Shown here piece after piece: positions 31,944-39,005 of a stretch of 39,005 nucleotides of DNA; position 1 is the first letter of the stretch, and each line of letters begins with the position of its first letter. The DNA is from an uncultured Ruminococcus sp. (lineage in GTDB: Bacteria; Bacillota; Clostridia; Oscillospirales; CAG-272): the NCBI GenBank assembly GCA_902797235.1, contig CADBSB010000077.1, positions 1 to 39,005 on the forward strand, in the 5' to 3' direction. A program made the position numbers and the translations under genes. A model generated the notes under the pieces. It had not been told where the DNA came from. It saw nothing but the letters and a program-made list of their open reading frames with translations, and ran no database searches.

Positions 31944-32999
31944 TTATAAAATCATCATCGCATCGCCGAAGGAGAAGAAGCGGTATTTCCGCTCGACCGC
32001 CTCTTTATACGCTTTCATTACCGTTTCTCTGTCGGAGAATGCGGAGATGAGCATTAAAAGCGTGCTTTCCGGGAGGTGGAAATTAGTTATCAGTCTGTCC
32101 ACCGCTTTGAATTTATACGGCGGGTAGATGAAAATGTCCGTGTCTCTGCTCTGCGGTATTATTACGCCGTGCTCGTCCGCGGCGGATTCAAGCGTCCTGC
32201 AAGACGTGGTTCCGACGCAGATTATCTTTCCGCCGTTTTTTCTGCACTCGTTTATGCGGTTCGCCGCGTCTTCCGTCACGGTGAAAAATTCGGAGTGCAT
32301 TTTATGCTCCTCTATGTTTTCCACCTTCACGGGGCGGAACGTGCCGAGCCCTACGTGGAGCATAACGCGCACGACGGACACGCCTTTTTTCTCTATTTTT
32401 TCAAGCAGCTCGTTCGTAAAATGAAGTCCCGCCGTGGGCGCCGCCGCGGAGCCGTTTTCGCGGGCGTAGACGGTCTGGTATTTTTCATTATCGTCAAGGG
32501 CTTTCGTAATATACGGCGGAAGCGGCATTTTGCCTATCTTTTCAAGCACGGAGTAAACCGTTTCGCCGCCCGATCTGTCGTAATCGAACTTTATTATCCT
32601 GTTGCCGTCTTCCGTGACCGAAACGACCTCACCCGTCATAACGCCGGAAAAGTCGATCAAAGCGCCTTTCTTTACTCGCTTGCCGGGATGTACTATACAC
32701 TCCCACGTGTCAAGTTCTCTCTGCCGTAATAAAAGACATTCTACGCGGCTCGGCTCGTTTACGTCTTCCGTTACCCTGCGCTTTACGCCGTAGATACGCG
32801 CGGGGATAACGCGGCTGTCGTTTATGACGAGACAGTCGCCCGGGTCTATATAATCTATAACGTCGTAAAAGTGCTTGTGCTTTATCTCCCCCGTTTTTCT
32901 GTCAAGCACGAGGAGGCGGCATTCGTCTCTTTTCTCGCACGGGGTCTGAGCTATAAGCTCCTCGGGGAGCTCGTAAAAATAATCGTGTAAGGACTGCAT
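31944..32999 (-). CDS. queA: S-adenosylmethionine:tRNA ribosyltransferase-isomerase
   Basis: 351 residues. It transfers the ribosyl part of SAM to preQ1 at position 34 of tRNA, making epoxyqueuosine. Family signs: [15 protein letters not shown] at the start, [30 protein letters not shown] and [12 protein letters not shown]. The open frame reaches 37 codons upstream to 33110, but ATG 32999 has AAGGA eight bases ahead and gives the normal family start. No tgt gene follows in the window. Confidence 0.95.
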   Translation of the reverse strand: MQSLHDYFYELPEELIAQTPCEKRDECRLLVLDRKTGEIKHKHFYDVIDYIDPGDCLVINDSRVIPARIYGVKRRVTEDVNEPSRVECLLLRQRELDTWECIVHPGKRVKKGALIDFSGVMTGEVVSVTEDGNRIIKFDYDRSGGETVYSVLEKIGKMPLPPYITKALDDNEKYQTVYARENGSAAAPTAGLHFTNELLEKIEKKGVSVVRVMLHVGLGTFRPVKVENIEEHKMHSEFFTVTEDAANRINECRKNGGKIICVGTTSCRTLESAADEHGVIIPQSRDTDIFIYPPYKFKAVDRLITNFHLPESTLLMLISAFSDRETVMKAYKEAVERKYRFFSFGDAMMIL

Positions 33000-33136
33000 T
33001 TGAAATTTCCTTGAAGCCTTACGCCGTCCGACCTTGACAATTTCAGATTTTTGTGATAAAATCATTCCTTGAAAAAGTATGGCGATTTGGCGTGTAAAAA
33101 CTTTCATCATATTATATATTATAGTTATATGATATT

Positions 33137-33153
33137 ATACCGCGGCGCGGTAT
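33137..33153. promoter_or_regulatory. Perfect palindrome between queA and dapA
   Basis: ATACCGCG-G-CGCGGTAT, eight-base arms around one base, in an otherwise very AT-rich divergent control region. The one-base centre makes an RNA hairpin unlikely and a dimeric regulator site likely. Confidence 0.5.
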
Positions 33154-33205
33154 GAAATTCTATACTATTTTATTACTATAAATATAATATTTTGGAGTTA
33201 CGTAT

Positions 33206-34102
33206 ATGTCAGATAAAAAAACGGGCGTACTGCCGCCCGGCGTACATACGGCGATCGTAACGCCGCTTCTGAACAACGCGATTGATACGGCGTCTTTTTC
33301 AAGGCTGCTTTCGATACAGCTCGATTCGCACGTTTCAGGCGTCGTCGTTTTAGGCACGACGGGCGAAGCGCCGACTGTAAACGAAAAGGAAAGAGACGCG
33401 CTGATAACGGATGCCGTAAAGGTGCTGAAAGGCAGAAAGGCGGTCACCGTCGGCTGCGGCGGAAACGACACGGCGGCGGTCTGCAAAAAGGTAAAGCGCG
33501 CGGCGGAGCTTAACGCGGACTTTGTCCTGGTCGTCGCGCCTTATTACAACAAGCCGTCGCAGAGAGGGCTTTTACGCCACTTTATAACGGTCGCGGACGC
33601 GTCGCCTCTGCCGGTAGTCGTGTATAACGTGCCGTCGCGGACGGGGGTCGATATATCGGCGGAAACGCTGTCCGTGCTCGCCGCGCACCCGAATATCGCC
33701 GCCTGCAAGGAGGCGTCGTCCGATATGCGATCAGTCACGGATAAGCTCGCCGCGGCGGATCTGGACGTGTTCTGCGGCTGCGACGAGCTTCTTGTACCGT
33801 TCCTCTCGCTCGGCGCGAAGGGCGCGGTATCGGTCTGCTCAAACACCGATCCCGACAGGACGTGCGCGATATGCGAGATGTACTTTAAAGGTGACGTGAA
33901 CGGCGCAAAAAACGCGTTTTTCGCGTTTTACCCGTACTTGAAGGCACTCGGCTGCGACGTCAACCCCGTGCCGATAAAGACGGTGATGTCGGTGTGCGGA
34001 CTTATAAGCGACGAGGTGAGACAGCCTCTTTGCAGGCTGTCCGGCGAAAAGAAGGCGCCGCTCCTTTACGCGGCGGCAAACGCGGGGATATACATAAAAT
34101 AA
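33206..34102 (+). CDS. dapA: 4-hydroxy-tetrahydrodipicolinate synthase
   Basis: 298 residues, class I aldolase barrel. It condenses pyruvate and aspartate semialdehyde for lysine and diaminopimelate. Schiff-base lysine K168 in A-C-K-E-A-S, Y140 in V-V-Y-N-V-P-S-R-T-G with R145, T-T-G-E-A-P-T at 51-57 and Y114 region P-Y-Y-N-K-P are all present, which separates it from N-acetylneuraminate lyases. GGAG precedes the ATG. It is divergent from queA and 15 bp before a HAD phosphatase gene. No other lysine pathway gene is nearby and no lysine riboswitch fits in the short leader. Confidence 0.93.
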   Translation: MSDKKTGVLPPGVHTAIVTPLLNNAIDTASFSRLLSIQLDSHVSGVVVLGTTGEAPTVNEKERDALITDAVKVLKGRKAVTVGCGGNDTAAVCKKVKRAAELNADFVLVVAPYYNKPSQRGLLRHFITVADASPLPVVVYNVPSRTGVDISAETLSVLAAHPNIAACKEASSDMRSVTDKLAAADLDVFCGCDELLVPFLSLGAKGAVSVCSNTDPDRTCAICEMYFKGDVNGAKNAFFAFYPYLKALGCDVNPVPIKTVMSVCGLISDEVRQPLCRLSGEKKAPLLYAAANAGIYIK

Positions 34103-34117
34103 AGGATGAATAAAAAA

Positions 34118-34927
34118 ATGAAGTTCAAAGGCAAGATCATAATTTCCGATATAGACGGAACGTACACGGGCTCGGATGAGGGCGTGCGCAAAAACAACGA
34201 GGCGATAGAATATTTCAAATCCGAGGGCGGGCTTTTCACGTTCGCGACCGGACGCGTGGAATTCTCCGTCGAAAGCGTTGTGCCCGAATTTTTCGAGCTG
34301 ACGAACGCGCCGGCGGTCATGTGCAACGGCAGTTATCTGTACGACGTCAAGACCGATACGAGGATAAACGAGATATGCGTCGACGCCGGCTTCGCGCTGC
34401 CGTTTTTAAAAGAGCTGACGGCGACATTTCCCGATCTCGGCGTCCGCATAAACCGCGGCAGCGGCTATATGACGCCGGAGATGAACCCCGCGGCGTACAA
34501 CGATCTGAAACGGTACATCTCAAACGTGACGACCGTGGGATTCGAAGGGATGCCGGAGGACGGCTGGAACAAGATCGTACTGATCGGTAAAAACGAGCTG
34601 CTCGTCCGCGCGCAGGAATTCGTATTTGAAAAAGCGCCGGGCAGGTTCGCGGTGTCGTTCTCCTGCCCCACGCTGCTCGAGCTGCTCGACCCCGAAGCGA
34701 CGAAGGGCAACCAGGTGCGGTATATGAAAAAGATGCTCGGCGACTGCACGACGTACTGCTGCGGCGATTTTGAAAACGACGAGGATATGCTCAAAAAAGC
34801 CGATTTCGCCGTCGTCCCGTCGTCCGGCATGGACAAGATCGTCGCCATGGCGGATATAGTGACGTGCCACTGCAAGGACGGTACGATAGCGTACCTGGTC
34901 GATCTGCTTGACAAAGAGATAAGATGA
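34118..34927 (+). CDS. HAD-superfamily hydrolase, Cof type
   Basis: 269 residues. HAD phosphatase with a C2-type cap: motif I S-D-I-D-G-T near the N-terminus (nucleophile and acid Asp pair), motif II in F-A-T-G-R, and motif IV G-D-F-E-N-D-E-D-M-L near residue 220, with K-G-N-Q-V before it. Such enzymes dephosphorylate sugar phosphates or flavin and thiamine cofactors; substrate cannot be told. Two in-frame ATGs exist; 34118 gives a usable distance to AAAGGA, while ATG 34106 directly abuts it. Cotranscribed with dapA. Confidence 0.88.
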   Translation: MKFKGKIIISDIDGTYTGSDEGVRKNNEAIEYFKSEGGLFTFATGRVEFSVESVVPEFFELTNAPAVMCNGSYLYDVKTDTRINEICVDAGFALPFLKELTATFPDLGVRINRGSGYMTPEMNPAAYNDLKRYISNVTTVGFEGMPEDGWNKIVLIGKNELLVRAQEFVFEKAPGRFAVSFSCPTLLELLDPEATKGNQVRYMKKMLGDCTTYCCGDFENDEDMLKKADFAVVPSSGMDKIVAMADIVTCHCKDGTIAYLVDLLDKEIR

Positions 34928-34930
34928 CTA

Positions 34931-34958
34931 TTGACAAATACGCAAAAATAGGTATAAT
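34931..34958 (+). promoter_or_regulatory. Consensus promoter of the solute-binding lipoprotein gene
   Basis: TTGACA (34931-34936) and TATAAT (34953-34958) are 16 bp apart, 35 bases before the start. Both boxes are perfect consensus. Confidence 0.85.
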
Positions 34959-34993
34959 AAAATTATAATCATATATCTGAAAGGTATACGGAT

Positions 34994-36469
34994 ATGAAAA
35001 AATTACTGTGCGTTATTTTTGCACTGCTTTCAGCCGCCTCCGCCGTCATGTCGGCGGGATGCGCCGAGCAGAGACAAGAGACGACGGATACGGTGTCCGA
35101 AACGTCCGCCGGCACGGTGACGACCGAGCCCGCGGTAACGGAGGTCAAGGACGATCTGCCGGAGGTCAAGTATAACGGAAGACCGTTCCGCGTCATAGTC
35201 AAATCCGACAGCGAGGAAGATATATATACGGAGGATCACGAGATAAGCGAGCCTCTGCATGACGCGGTATTTGAAAGGAACCTCAAGGTCTGCGAGAGAT
35301 TCGGCATAGAATTACAGATAACGAGGGACGAATACTCCGCCGTGAACAACGCGATAAGCCGCAGCGTCAAGGCGGGCTCGGACGATTACGATCTGTGCTT
35401 CGTGCATATGGTATCGGGCGCCTCTCTCGCGCAGTCAAATCTCGTCCTGCCGTTTGAGAAGCTGCCGTACGTCGATCTTGAAAAACCGTGGTGGGACAAG
35501 GACGTTAATAACGGCTTCTCCATTCGCGGCAACCTTATGATGGTTAACGGAGATCTGAGCCCGAAGAGCTTTTCCATAACGTCATGTCTTTATTTCAACA
35601 AGACGCTGTTCGACAAATTCGATCTTACGTATCCGTATGAGCTTGTAAGGTCGGGAAACTGGACGCTCGACAAGCTGTATGAGTTAACGAAAAACATAAC
35701 GAGAGACCAGGACGGCGACGGCGTGGTGTCAAAGGACAGCAAGAGCGACATTTACTGCCTCACCTCATGGTATCTCGACGTGCCGTACAGCTTCTATTAC
35801 GCGGCGGGCGGTATGCTCGTATCCAAGGACGATGACGACGTTCCGTTCTACGATCCGCAGATCGAGCGCGATACGCTGATATACAGCAAGATATACAGCG
35901 TTATAATCGGCAACAACGCGTATTTCGAGACGGAAATGTCCGATTATATGCGCGTTATAGAGACGTTTTACGAGGGGCGCGCGCTGTTCTACGATTCAAC
36001 GCTGAACGCCGCCGGAACTCTGCGCGAGATGGACAGCGAATTCGGCATCCTGCCCGTTCCGAAGCTCGATTCGTCGCAGGACGATTATAAATCGTTCGTA
36101 AACGGCGCGTCGAGCATGATATGCGTACCCGCTACCGTGTCGCCTTCAAACCGCGAATTCGTTTCTATAATCATAGAGGGACTTGCGAGCGAGGCGTACA
36201 AGACCGTGACGCCCGTGCTGTACGAAACGTACCTTAAACGCAAGATCACGCGCGACGCCGATTCCGCGGATATGATAGATTATATAGTAAGGAACCGCGT
36301 TTTCGATATGGCGTACGTGAATATGCACGACGGCGTGGGCTCCTACGTACGCGACCTGTTGAAGAAAGGCGCGACGGATATCACGAAAGAGCTTAAACAA
36401 TACCAGAAATCCGCAAAGAAAAAGATCGAAAGCATAGTCAAAGCGTTCGACAAGAGTTTGCAATCATAA
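34994..36469 (+). CDS. Extracellular solute-binding lipoprotein (family 1-like), orphan
   Basis: 491 residues. Lipoprotein signal with lipobox M-S-A-G-C (C23), then a Thr/Glu-rich tether to about 52. The rest is a type-II periplasmic binding fold: D-Y-D-L-C-F-V near 130, P-W-W-D-K-D, L-Y-F-N-K-T-L-F-D-K and W-T-L-D-K-L-Y-E-L-T, followed by D-Q-D-G-D-G, a calcium-like loop often seen in clostridial sugar-binding proteins, and E-F-G-I-L-P-V-P-K. These signs point to carbohydrate or oligosaccharide uptake. No permease or ATPase gene is near, so it is either served by a transporter elsewhere or has a sensing role. Strong promoter, strong terminator: a single-gene unit. Confidence 0.87.
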   Translation: MKKLLCVIFALLSAASAVMSAGCAEQRQETTDTVSETSAGTVTTEPAVTEVKDDLPEVKYNGRPFRVIVKSDSEEDIYTEDHEISEPLHDAVFERNLKVCERFGIELQITRDEYSAVNNAISRSVKAGSDDYDLCFVHMVSGASLAQSNLVLPFEKLPYVDLEKPWWDKDVNNGFSIRGNLMMVNGDLSPKSFSITSCLYFNKTLFDKFDLTYPYELVRSGNWTLDKLYELTKNITRDQDGDGVVSKDSKSDIYCLTSWYLDVPYSFYYAAGGMLVSKDDDDVPFYDPQIERDTLIYSKIYSVIIGNNAYFETEMSDYMRVIETFYEGRALFYDSTLNAAGTLREMDSEFGILPVPKLDSSQDDYKSFVNGASSMICVPATVSPSNREFVSIIIEGLASEAYKTVTPVLYETYLKRKITRDADSADMIDYIVRNRVFDMAYVNMHDGVGSYVRDLLKKGATDITKELKQYQKSAKKKIESIVKAFDKSLQS

Positions 36470-36478
36470 CGACATATC

Positions 36479-36515
36479 GCAGGGGCGACCGCCGCGGTTA
36501 CCCCTGCTTTTTTTC
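36479..36515 (+). terminator. Terminator after the solute-binding protein gene
   Basis: GCAGGGG pairs with CCCCTGC; inside, ACCG pairs with CGGT. A run of seven Ts follows. The wording GCAGGGGCGACCGCC resembles the dispersed elements at 10166-10190 and 37322. Confidence 0.9.
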
Positions 36516-36539
36516 TTAATTCTTAATTCTGAATTTCTC

Positions 36540-36568
36540 TTGACAAGCGCTTGATTCTATGATATAAT
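36540..36568 (+). promoter_or_regulatory. Perfect sigma-A promoter of the RRXRR-like gene
   Basis: TTGACA (36540-36545) and TATAAT (36563-36568) with a 17 bp spacer: full consensus, so transcription should be strong. Confidence 0.9.
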
Positions 36569-36574
36569 AAAACC

Positions 36575-36598
36575 TGCCGAAAGGGGACGGCACCCATA
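36575..36598 (+). promoter_or_regulatory. Leader hairpin carrying a copy of the ribosome-site/start region
   Basis: TGCCG (36575-36579) pairs with CGGCA (36588-36592), exposing AAAGGGGA in the loop. The text GGGGACGGCACCCAT (36583-36597) nearly repeats the real start region GGGGAGACACCCATG (36646-36660). Role unknown; a decoy or regulatory duplicate is possible. Confidence 0.4.
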
Positions 36599-36657
36599 AC
36601 AAAAAACGGACGGCGAAAATTTAATATTCTAACTCAATAAAAGAGGGGGAGACACCC

Positions 36658-37257
36658 ATGGAAAAAAACGTAACGGTTATTGACGAGGAAGGCAAAATTA
36701 TAGGCGTGACCTACCCGAAAAGGGCAAAAGGTCTCATCAAAAAAGGCAGGGCGCGCTTGGTGGATGAAAACACCGTTTGCCTTGCGTGTCCGCCGAATGA
36801 AAATTTGGAGGATATTGAAATGGAAAATACAACAGAAAACAAGACGTTTGAAGAAGAGTTGACCTTAAAGTACGTGCTTGACAAGCTTGACGAGGTCAGA
36901 GAAGCTTTTTTGAAATCAGAAACAGAGCAGATATCGCTATTGAAGGAACCGGAGGATATTGACACCGACAATATGGATTCGGAAGATATTGCCGACGTTT
37001 ACCAGTCCGTATATCAGTCTTATTATTCAAGGATAAACGATATCAAAATGTCATCACAGACGTCTTTGCAGCAGATGATAGCGGTCTACAGCAAGTGTAT
37101 AGACAAAATAAAGCCGCAAGCCTCCGCTATGAGCGCCGAGGATCGAAAAGAGTTTGCGGAGCTTGTGAACAACTGGGCTAAAAACGCCGGTCCCGGCGTA
37201 CTGATTCCCGATTTTGAAAAGCTTGCGAGCGTAATGTACGGAATAAAAGCAGAATAA
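36658..37257 (+). CDS. Small protein with RRXRR/PLMP-like N-terminal module, function unknown
   Basis: 199 residues, no signal or membrane segment. Residues 4-45 (V-T-V-I-D-E-E-G-K, then P-K-R-A-K-G-L-I-K-K-G-R-A-R-L-V, then T-V-C-L-A-C) follow the pattern of the RRXRR/PLMP module found at the N-terminus of IscB-type proteins: strand, D-x-x-G, R-A-x-x-L-x-x-G-R-A, strand. The rest is helical and acidic (E-E-E-L-T-L-K-Y-V-L-D-K-L-D, D-I-A-D-V-Y-Q-S-V-Y-Q-S-Y-Y) with no RuvC or HNH nuclease motif. The module may bind nucleic acid, by analogy only. It has a perfect promoter, a 90-base structured leader and GGGGGAG before ATG, suggesting high expression. A similar N-terminus seems common in ruminococcal proteins of unknown role, from memory. 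Confidence 0.7.
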   Translation: MEKNVTVIDEEGKIIGVTYPKRAKGLIKKGRARLVDENTVCLACPPNENLEDIEMENTTENKTFEEELTLKYVLDKLDEVREAFLKSETEQISLLKEPEDIDTDNMDSEDIADVYQSVYQSYYSRINDIKMSSQTSLQQMIAVYSKCIDKIKPQASAMSAEDRKEFAELVNNWAKNAGPGVLIPDFEKLASVMYGIKAE

Positions 37258-37266
37258 CAACAAGAA

Positions 37267-37296
37267 GCCGTCGGGTCAGCCCGGCGGTTTTTTCGT
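37267..37296 (+). terminator. Terminator after the RRXRR-like gene
   Basis: CCGTCGGG pairs with CCCGGCGG (one G-T pair) around TCAG, followed by six Ts. Confidence 0.9.
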
Positions 37297-37300
37297 ATGT

Positions 37301-37377
37301 GTGCGGACGGCGCACCGAATCGTCGGCGGCAGGGGTTCCCCGCGTGACACGGCCGCGCGGAGGTTCGCGCAGCCGAC
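37301..37377. repeat. GC-rich structured intergenic element
   Basis: No gene. GTGCG (37301-37305) pairs with CGCAC (37311-37315). GTCGGC (37322-37327) pairs with GCCGAC (37372-37377) over about 44 bases that hold further small stems (GGGG/CCCC, CGCG/CGCG). Looks like a dispersed structured repeat; whether it is transcribed is unknown. Confidence 0.5.
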
Positions 37378-37381
37378 ACCT

Positions 37382-37414
37382 TAAAAAATCAGGCGGAAGA
37401 CACGCTCCCGCCTT
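37382..37414 (-). terminator. Terminator of the minus-strand lipoprotein gene
   Basis: On the minus strand GGCGG pairs with CCGCC across an 11-base loop, followed by TGATTTTTT. AATTCT-type words lie just before it (37414-37432) and at 36516-36535. Confidence 0.75.
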
Positions 37415-37426
37415 AATTCTGAATTC

Positions 37427-38623
37427 TTAATTAAACACCTTTTTAGCCGCTTCGTACAGCGCCTCCGCGCCGTCCGCGGTCTGTATCGCGGGCGGAGTTG
37501 ATACGGCTTCAAACGTCATATCGTATGAAAACGACGTCTTTTCGCCTTTTATCACCGCGTATCCGTCTCCGCCGTATTTGAGCTTCGAGACGCCGTTGAA
37601 ATCGAGCTCGATTTTCAGACCGTTCACGGTTTCCGAGTTCTTTGTGGCTCGCAGATCGAAAATTATCTTTCCGCTTTTGTACGCGCTCTCCGCCGTGCCG
37701 TCAAAGTACGTTATCTCTTTGCCGTTATCTATTCTTACGTTATACGTGTCGGACATTCCCGTCCTTCTCGACTGGAACGACGCGGAAAGCTCCCTGCCGT
37801 TCAGCTTGACTTCAAGCTCGAGCTCCGTATAGTCCTCCGTCTCCGCGCAGATATAGCGTATCAGATTATCGCCGAATTTGAGGCGCGCGGCGCAGACCTT
37901 GCCGTTATAAAGATACCTTTGCCAGACGAGCTCATCCCCGCTCTGCGCCGCGGTCTTCACCGCGTCGAGCACGTTGTTCAAAAGCTCCCCGGCGCTCTCT
38001 TCCCTCCCGTGCAAAAGACCGTAAAGGCCCAGAACGTCTTTTAAATACCCGGTTATCCTGTCGCTGTTTTTCACGGCGTTCACCGCCTGCGAAAACGCTT
38101 TTTCGTACCTGTCGCGATCGAGCTTCAGCGTGATGCGCGTGACCTCAACGTCCGTATCGGACGCTCTTATGCTGTCCGGCGCGGTCGAAAAATCCGAGGC
38201 GCCGCACACCGTACAGAAGCCCTTGATGAACGTATCGAGCGCATACTGTATATCGTCCTTATCCGTAACGCTCCTTAACGTCGCGCCGTTTACCGCAAAG
38301 CTTCCGCCCTTCGTAAAAACGTCGTTTCCGATCTTTATTTCAAGCGTTTTTGACGTTTGATCAAACGAGGCGTCAAGCGTTTTGTGCGCCGTCTGCTCTC
38401 CCTCGTCGGCTCTGTACGTGTATTCCAAAAGAGAGGACGCGGAGGCGTTGTCCGACGGCAGAAGCAGATTTTTTTCAACGCTTTTTTCGAACATCGAGGC
38501 AAGCTCCGATACTGCGCTTTGCGCGGTAAAGCTTTCATTTGCCGGAAGCTCCTTTCCGGAGCAGGCGCATATAAGCGGCAGACATATGATCAGCAGTGTC
38601 AGGATCGCCGTTATTTTTTTCAT
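37427..38623 (-). CDS. Lipoprotein of unknown function
   Basis: 398 residues. Signal peptide and lipobox L-I-C-A-C predict surface anchoring. The mature protein alternates strands and helices: long antiparallel beta segments such as L-E-L-E-V-K-L-N-G-R-E-L-S-A-S-F and N-G-L-K-I-E-L-D-F-N-G-V, with a helical middle (L-G-L-Y-G-L-L-H-G) at about 195-240. The all-beta curved pattern recalls LolA/LppX-like lipid-binding shells, but no family is recognised. Start ATG 38623 overlaps the stop of the preceding small gene (ATGA), so the two are translated together. Confidence 0.82.
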   Translation of the reverse strand: MKKITAILTLLIICLPLICACSGKELPANESFTAQSAVSELASMFEKSVEKNLLLPSDNASASSLLEYTYRADEGEQTAHKTLDASFDQTSKTLEIKIGNDVFTKGGSFAVNGATLRSVTDKDDIQYALDTFIKGFCTVCGASDFSTAPDSIRASDTDVEVTRITLKLDRDRYEKAFSQAVNAVKNSDRITGYLKDVLGLYGLLHGREESAGELLNNVLDAVKTAAQSGDELVWQRYLYNGKVCAARLKFGDNLIRYICAETEDYTELELEVKLNGRELSASFQSRRTGMSDTYNVRIDNGKEITYFDGTAESAYKSGKIIFDLRATKNSETVNGLKIELDFNGVSKLKYGGDGYAVIKGEKTSFSYDMTFEAVSTPPAIQTADGAEALYEAAKKVFN

Positions 38624-38940
38624 GTTTTCTTTTTCAATATCACAACGCATACGACCGCCGCGGCGGAAAGCGCGATGATGACTGATCCCGCGATGATATA
38701 CGGTGTTATATCGTTTTTATCCTTTCTTAACGAATTTATGACGGTAAGCCCGTCAATATCCTCGTCCGTAAGCCCGAGACCGTAGAGCTTCTGAAGCTCT
38801 TCTTCGTCCGGCTCGCCGCCGCATTCTCTGAGTATAACGAGCGCCTCGGAAAGATCCGCGGAATCGTATTCCGCCGAACCGGCACTGACGCCGGCACAAA
38901 GTACAGCGGCAAAAACAAGGATACAAAGAAATTTTTTCAT
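38620..38940 (-). CDS. Small secreted or membrane-anchored protein, unknown
   Basis: 106 residues. N-terminal signal peptide (about 1-22, cleavage near A-G-S-A), an acidic helical middle with L-S-E-A-L-V-I-L-R-E-C-G-G and L-T-D-E-D-I-D-G-L, and a C-terminal membrane helix (about 81-101) ending in K-K-K-T. After processing it would be anchored by the tail with a 55-residue outer domain. The S-A-D-L-S-E-A-L-V-I-L-R wording is dockerin-like but the calcium loop is missing, so it is not called one. AAAGG lies ten bases before the ATG; on the minus strand TGCTACAAT (38973-38981) is a likely extended -10. Coupled to the lipoprotein gene downstream. Confidence 0.75.
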   Translation of the reverse strand: MKKFLCILVFAAVLCAGVSAGSAEYDSADLSEALVILRECGGEPDEEELQKLYGLGLTDEDIDGLTVINSLRKDKNDITPYIIAGSVIIALSAAAVVCVVILKKKT

Positions 38941-39005
38941 TCATACAAGCCTTTCTTTTCATTCGTCGTGTGCCATTGTAGCAGACGAATGTGAAAAGCG
39001 TATGA

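Noticed and set aside
33155..33205. Lysine riboswitch before dapA
   Set aside because: The leader is far too short for the lysine riboswitch and no matching core sequence is present.
36658..37257. IscB/TnpB-type nuclease
   Set aside because: Only the N-terminal module is similar; the protein is too short and has no RuvC or HNH residues.
38620..38940. Dockerin in the small secreted protein
   Set aside because: The duplicated calcium loop with its Asp/Asn pattern is missing; only a short S-A-D-x-x-x-x-L-x-x-L-R likeness remains.

Overview
The window reads as chromosomal DNA of an anaerobic Bacillota bacterium of class Clostridia, most like an uncultured gut Oscillospiraceae-type genome. Evidence: the SepF-YlmE-YggT-DivIVA-LspA-RluD division cluster, Gram-positive lipoprotein signals followed by Thr/Glu-rich tethers, strong AGGAGG ribosome sites, sigma-A promoters in AT-rich gaps, and a GC-rich, GCG/ACG-heavy codon style. 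No tRNA, rRNA, CRISPR array, insertion sequence or phage gene was seen. The family-level placement is inference.

Region 1 (1-10113) is a tandem set of ECF sigma factor / giant membrane-protein pairs. The C-terminal end of one receptor-like protein (3-617) is followed by a complete sigma/receptor pair (906-4131) and another (7038-10050). Between the two complete pairs sit an IscS cysteine desulfurase and a divergent Rrf2/IscR-type regulator with a lipoate-protein ligase behind it. The two sigma genes share a promoter module: two TTTACA words 11 bp apart, then a TGNNAC - 17 bp - CGTM sequence typical of ECF promoters. The receptors share a short cytoplasmic head, one membrane helix, a low-complexity tether and a large extracellular part that ends in two copies of a beta module closing on GG-x-F. 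I do not know a described system with this exact layout; it is the best candidate for something new here.

Region 2 (10231-14155): an operon of a PHP-domain phosphoesterase, a GH127-like glycosidase and an SDR oxidoreductase, then a small lipoprotein. Region 3 (14317-18876): a tightly coupled operon with VTC polyphosphate polymerase, DUF4956 membrane protein, CotH-kinase lipoprotein, PsbP/DcrB-like lipoprotein and a second cysteine desulfurase. Region 4 (18934-23127): a membrane-anchored SurA/PrsA-like foldase, then on the minus strand a polytopic membrane protein and a family 2 glycosyltransferase.

Region 5 (33000 down to 23144, minus strand) is a long gene train: queA, miaA, a HlyD-like adaptor, tldD, pmbA, yggS, sepF, yggT, divIVA, lspA, rluD. 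It joins tRNA modification, a TldD/E peptidase and the division cluster, and lacks ylmH and ileS found there in Bacillus. Region 6 (33206-39005): dapA with a HAD phosphatase, an orphan solute-binding lipoprotein, a small protein whose N-terminus resembles the RRXRR/PLMP module of IscB-type proteins, and a coupled pair of envelope proteins.

Two intergenic clusters (608-761 and 20731-20920) are built the same way from different words: short perfect hairpins alternate with a 6-7 base word that is in one orientation in the left half and inverted in the right half. GCAGGGG-type structured elements recur near 10166, 36479 and 37322.
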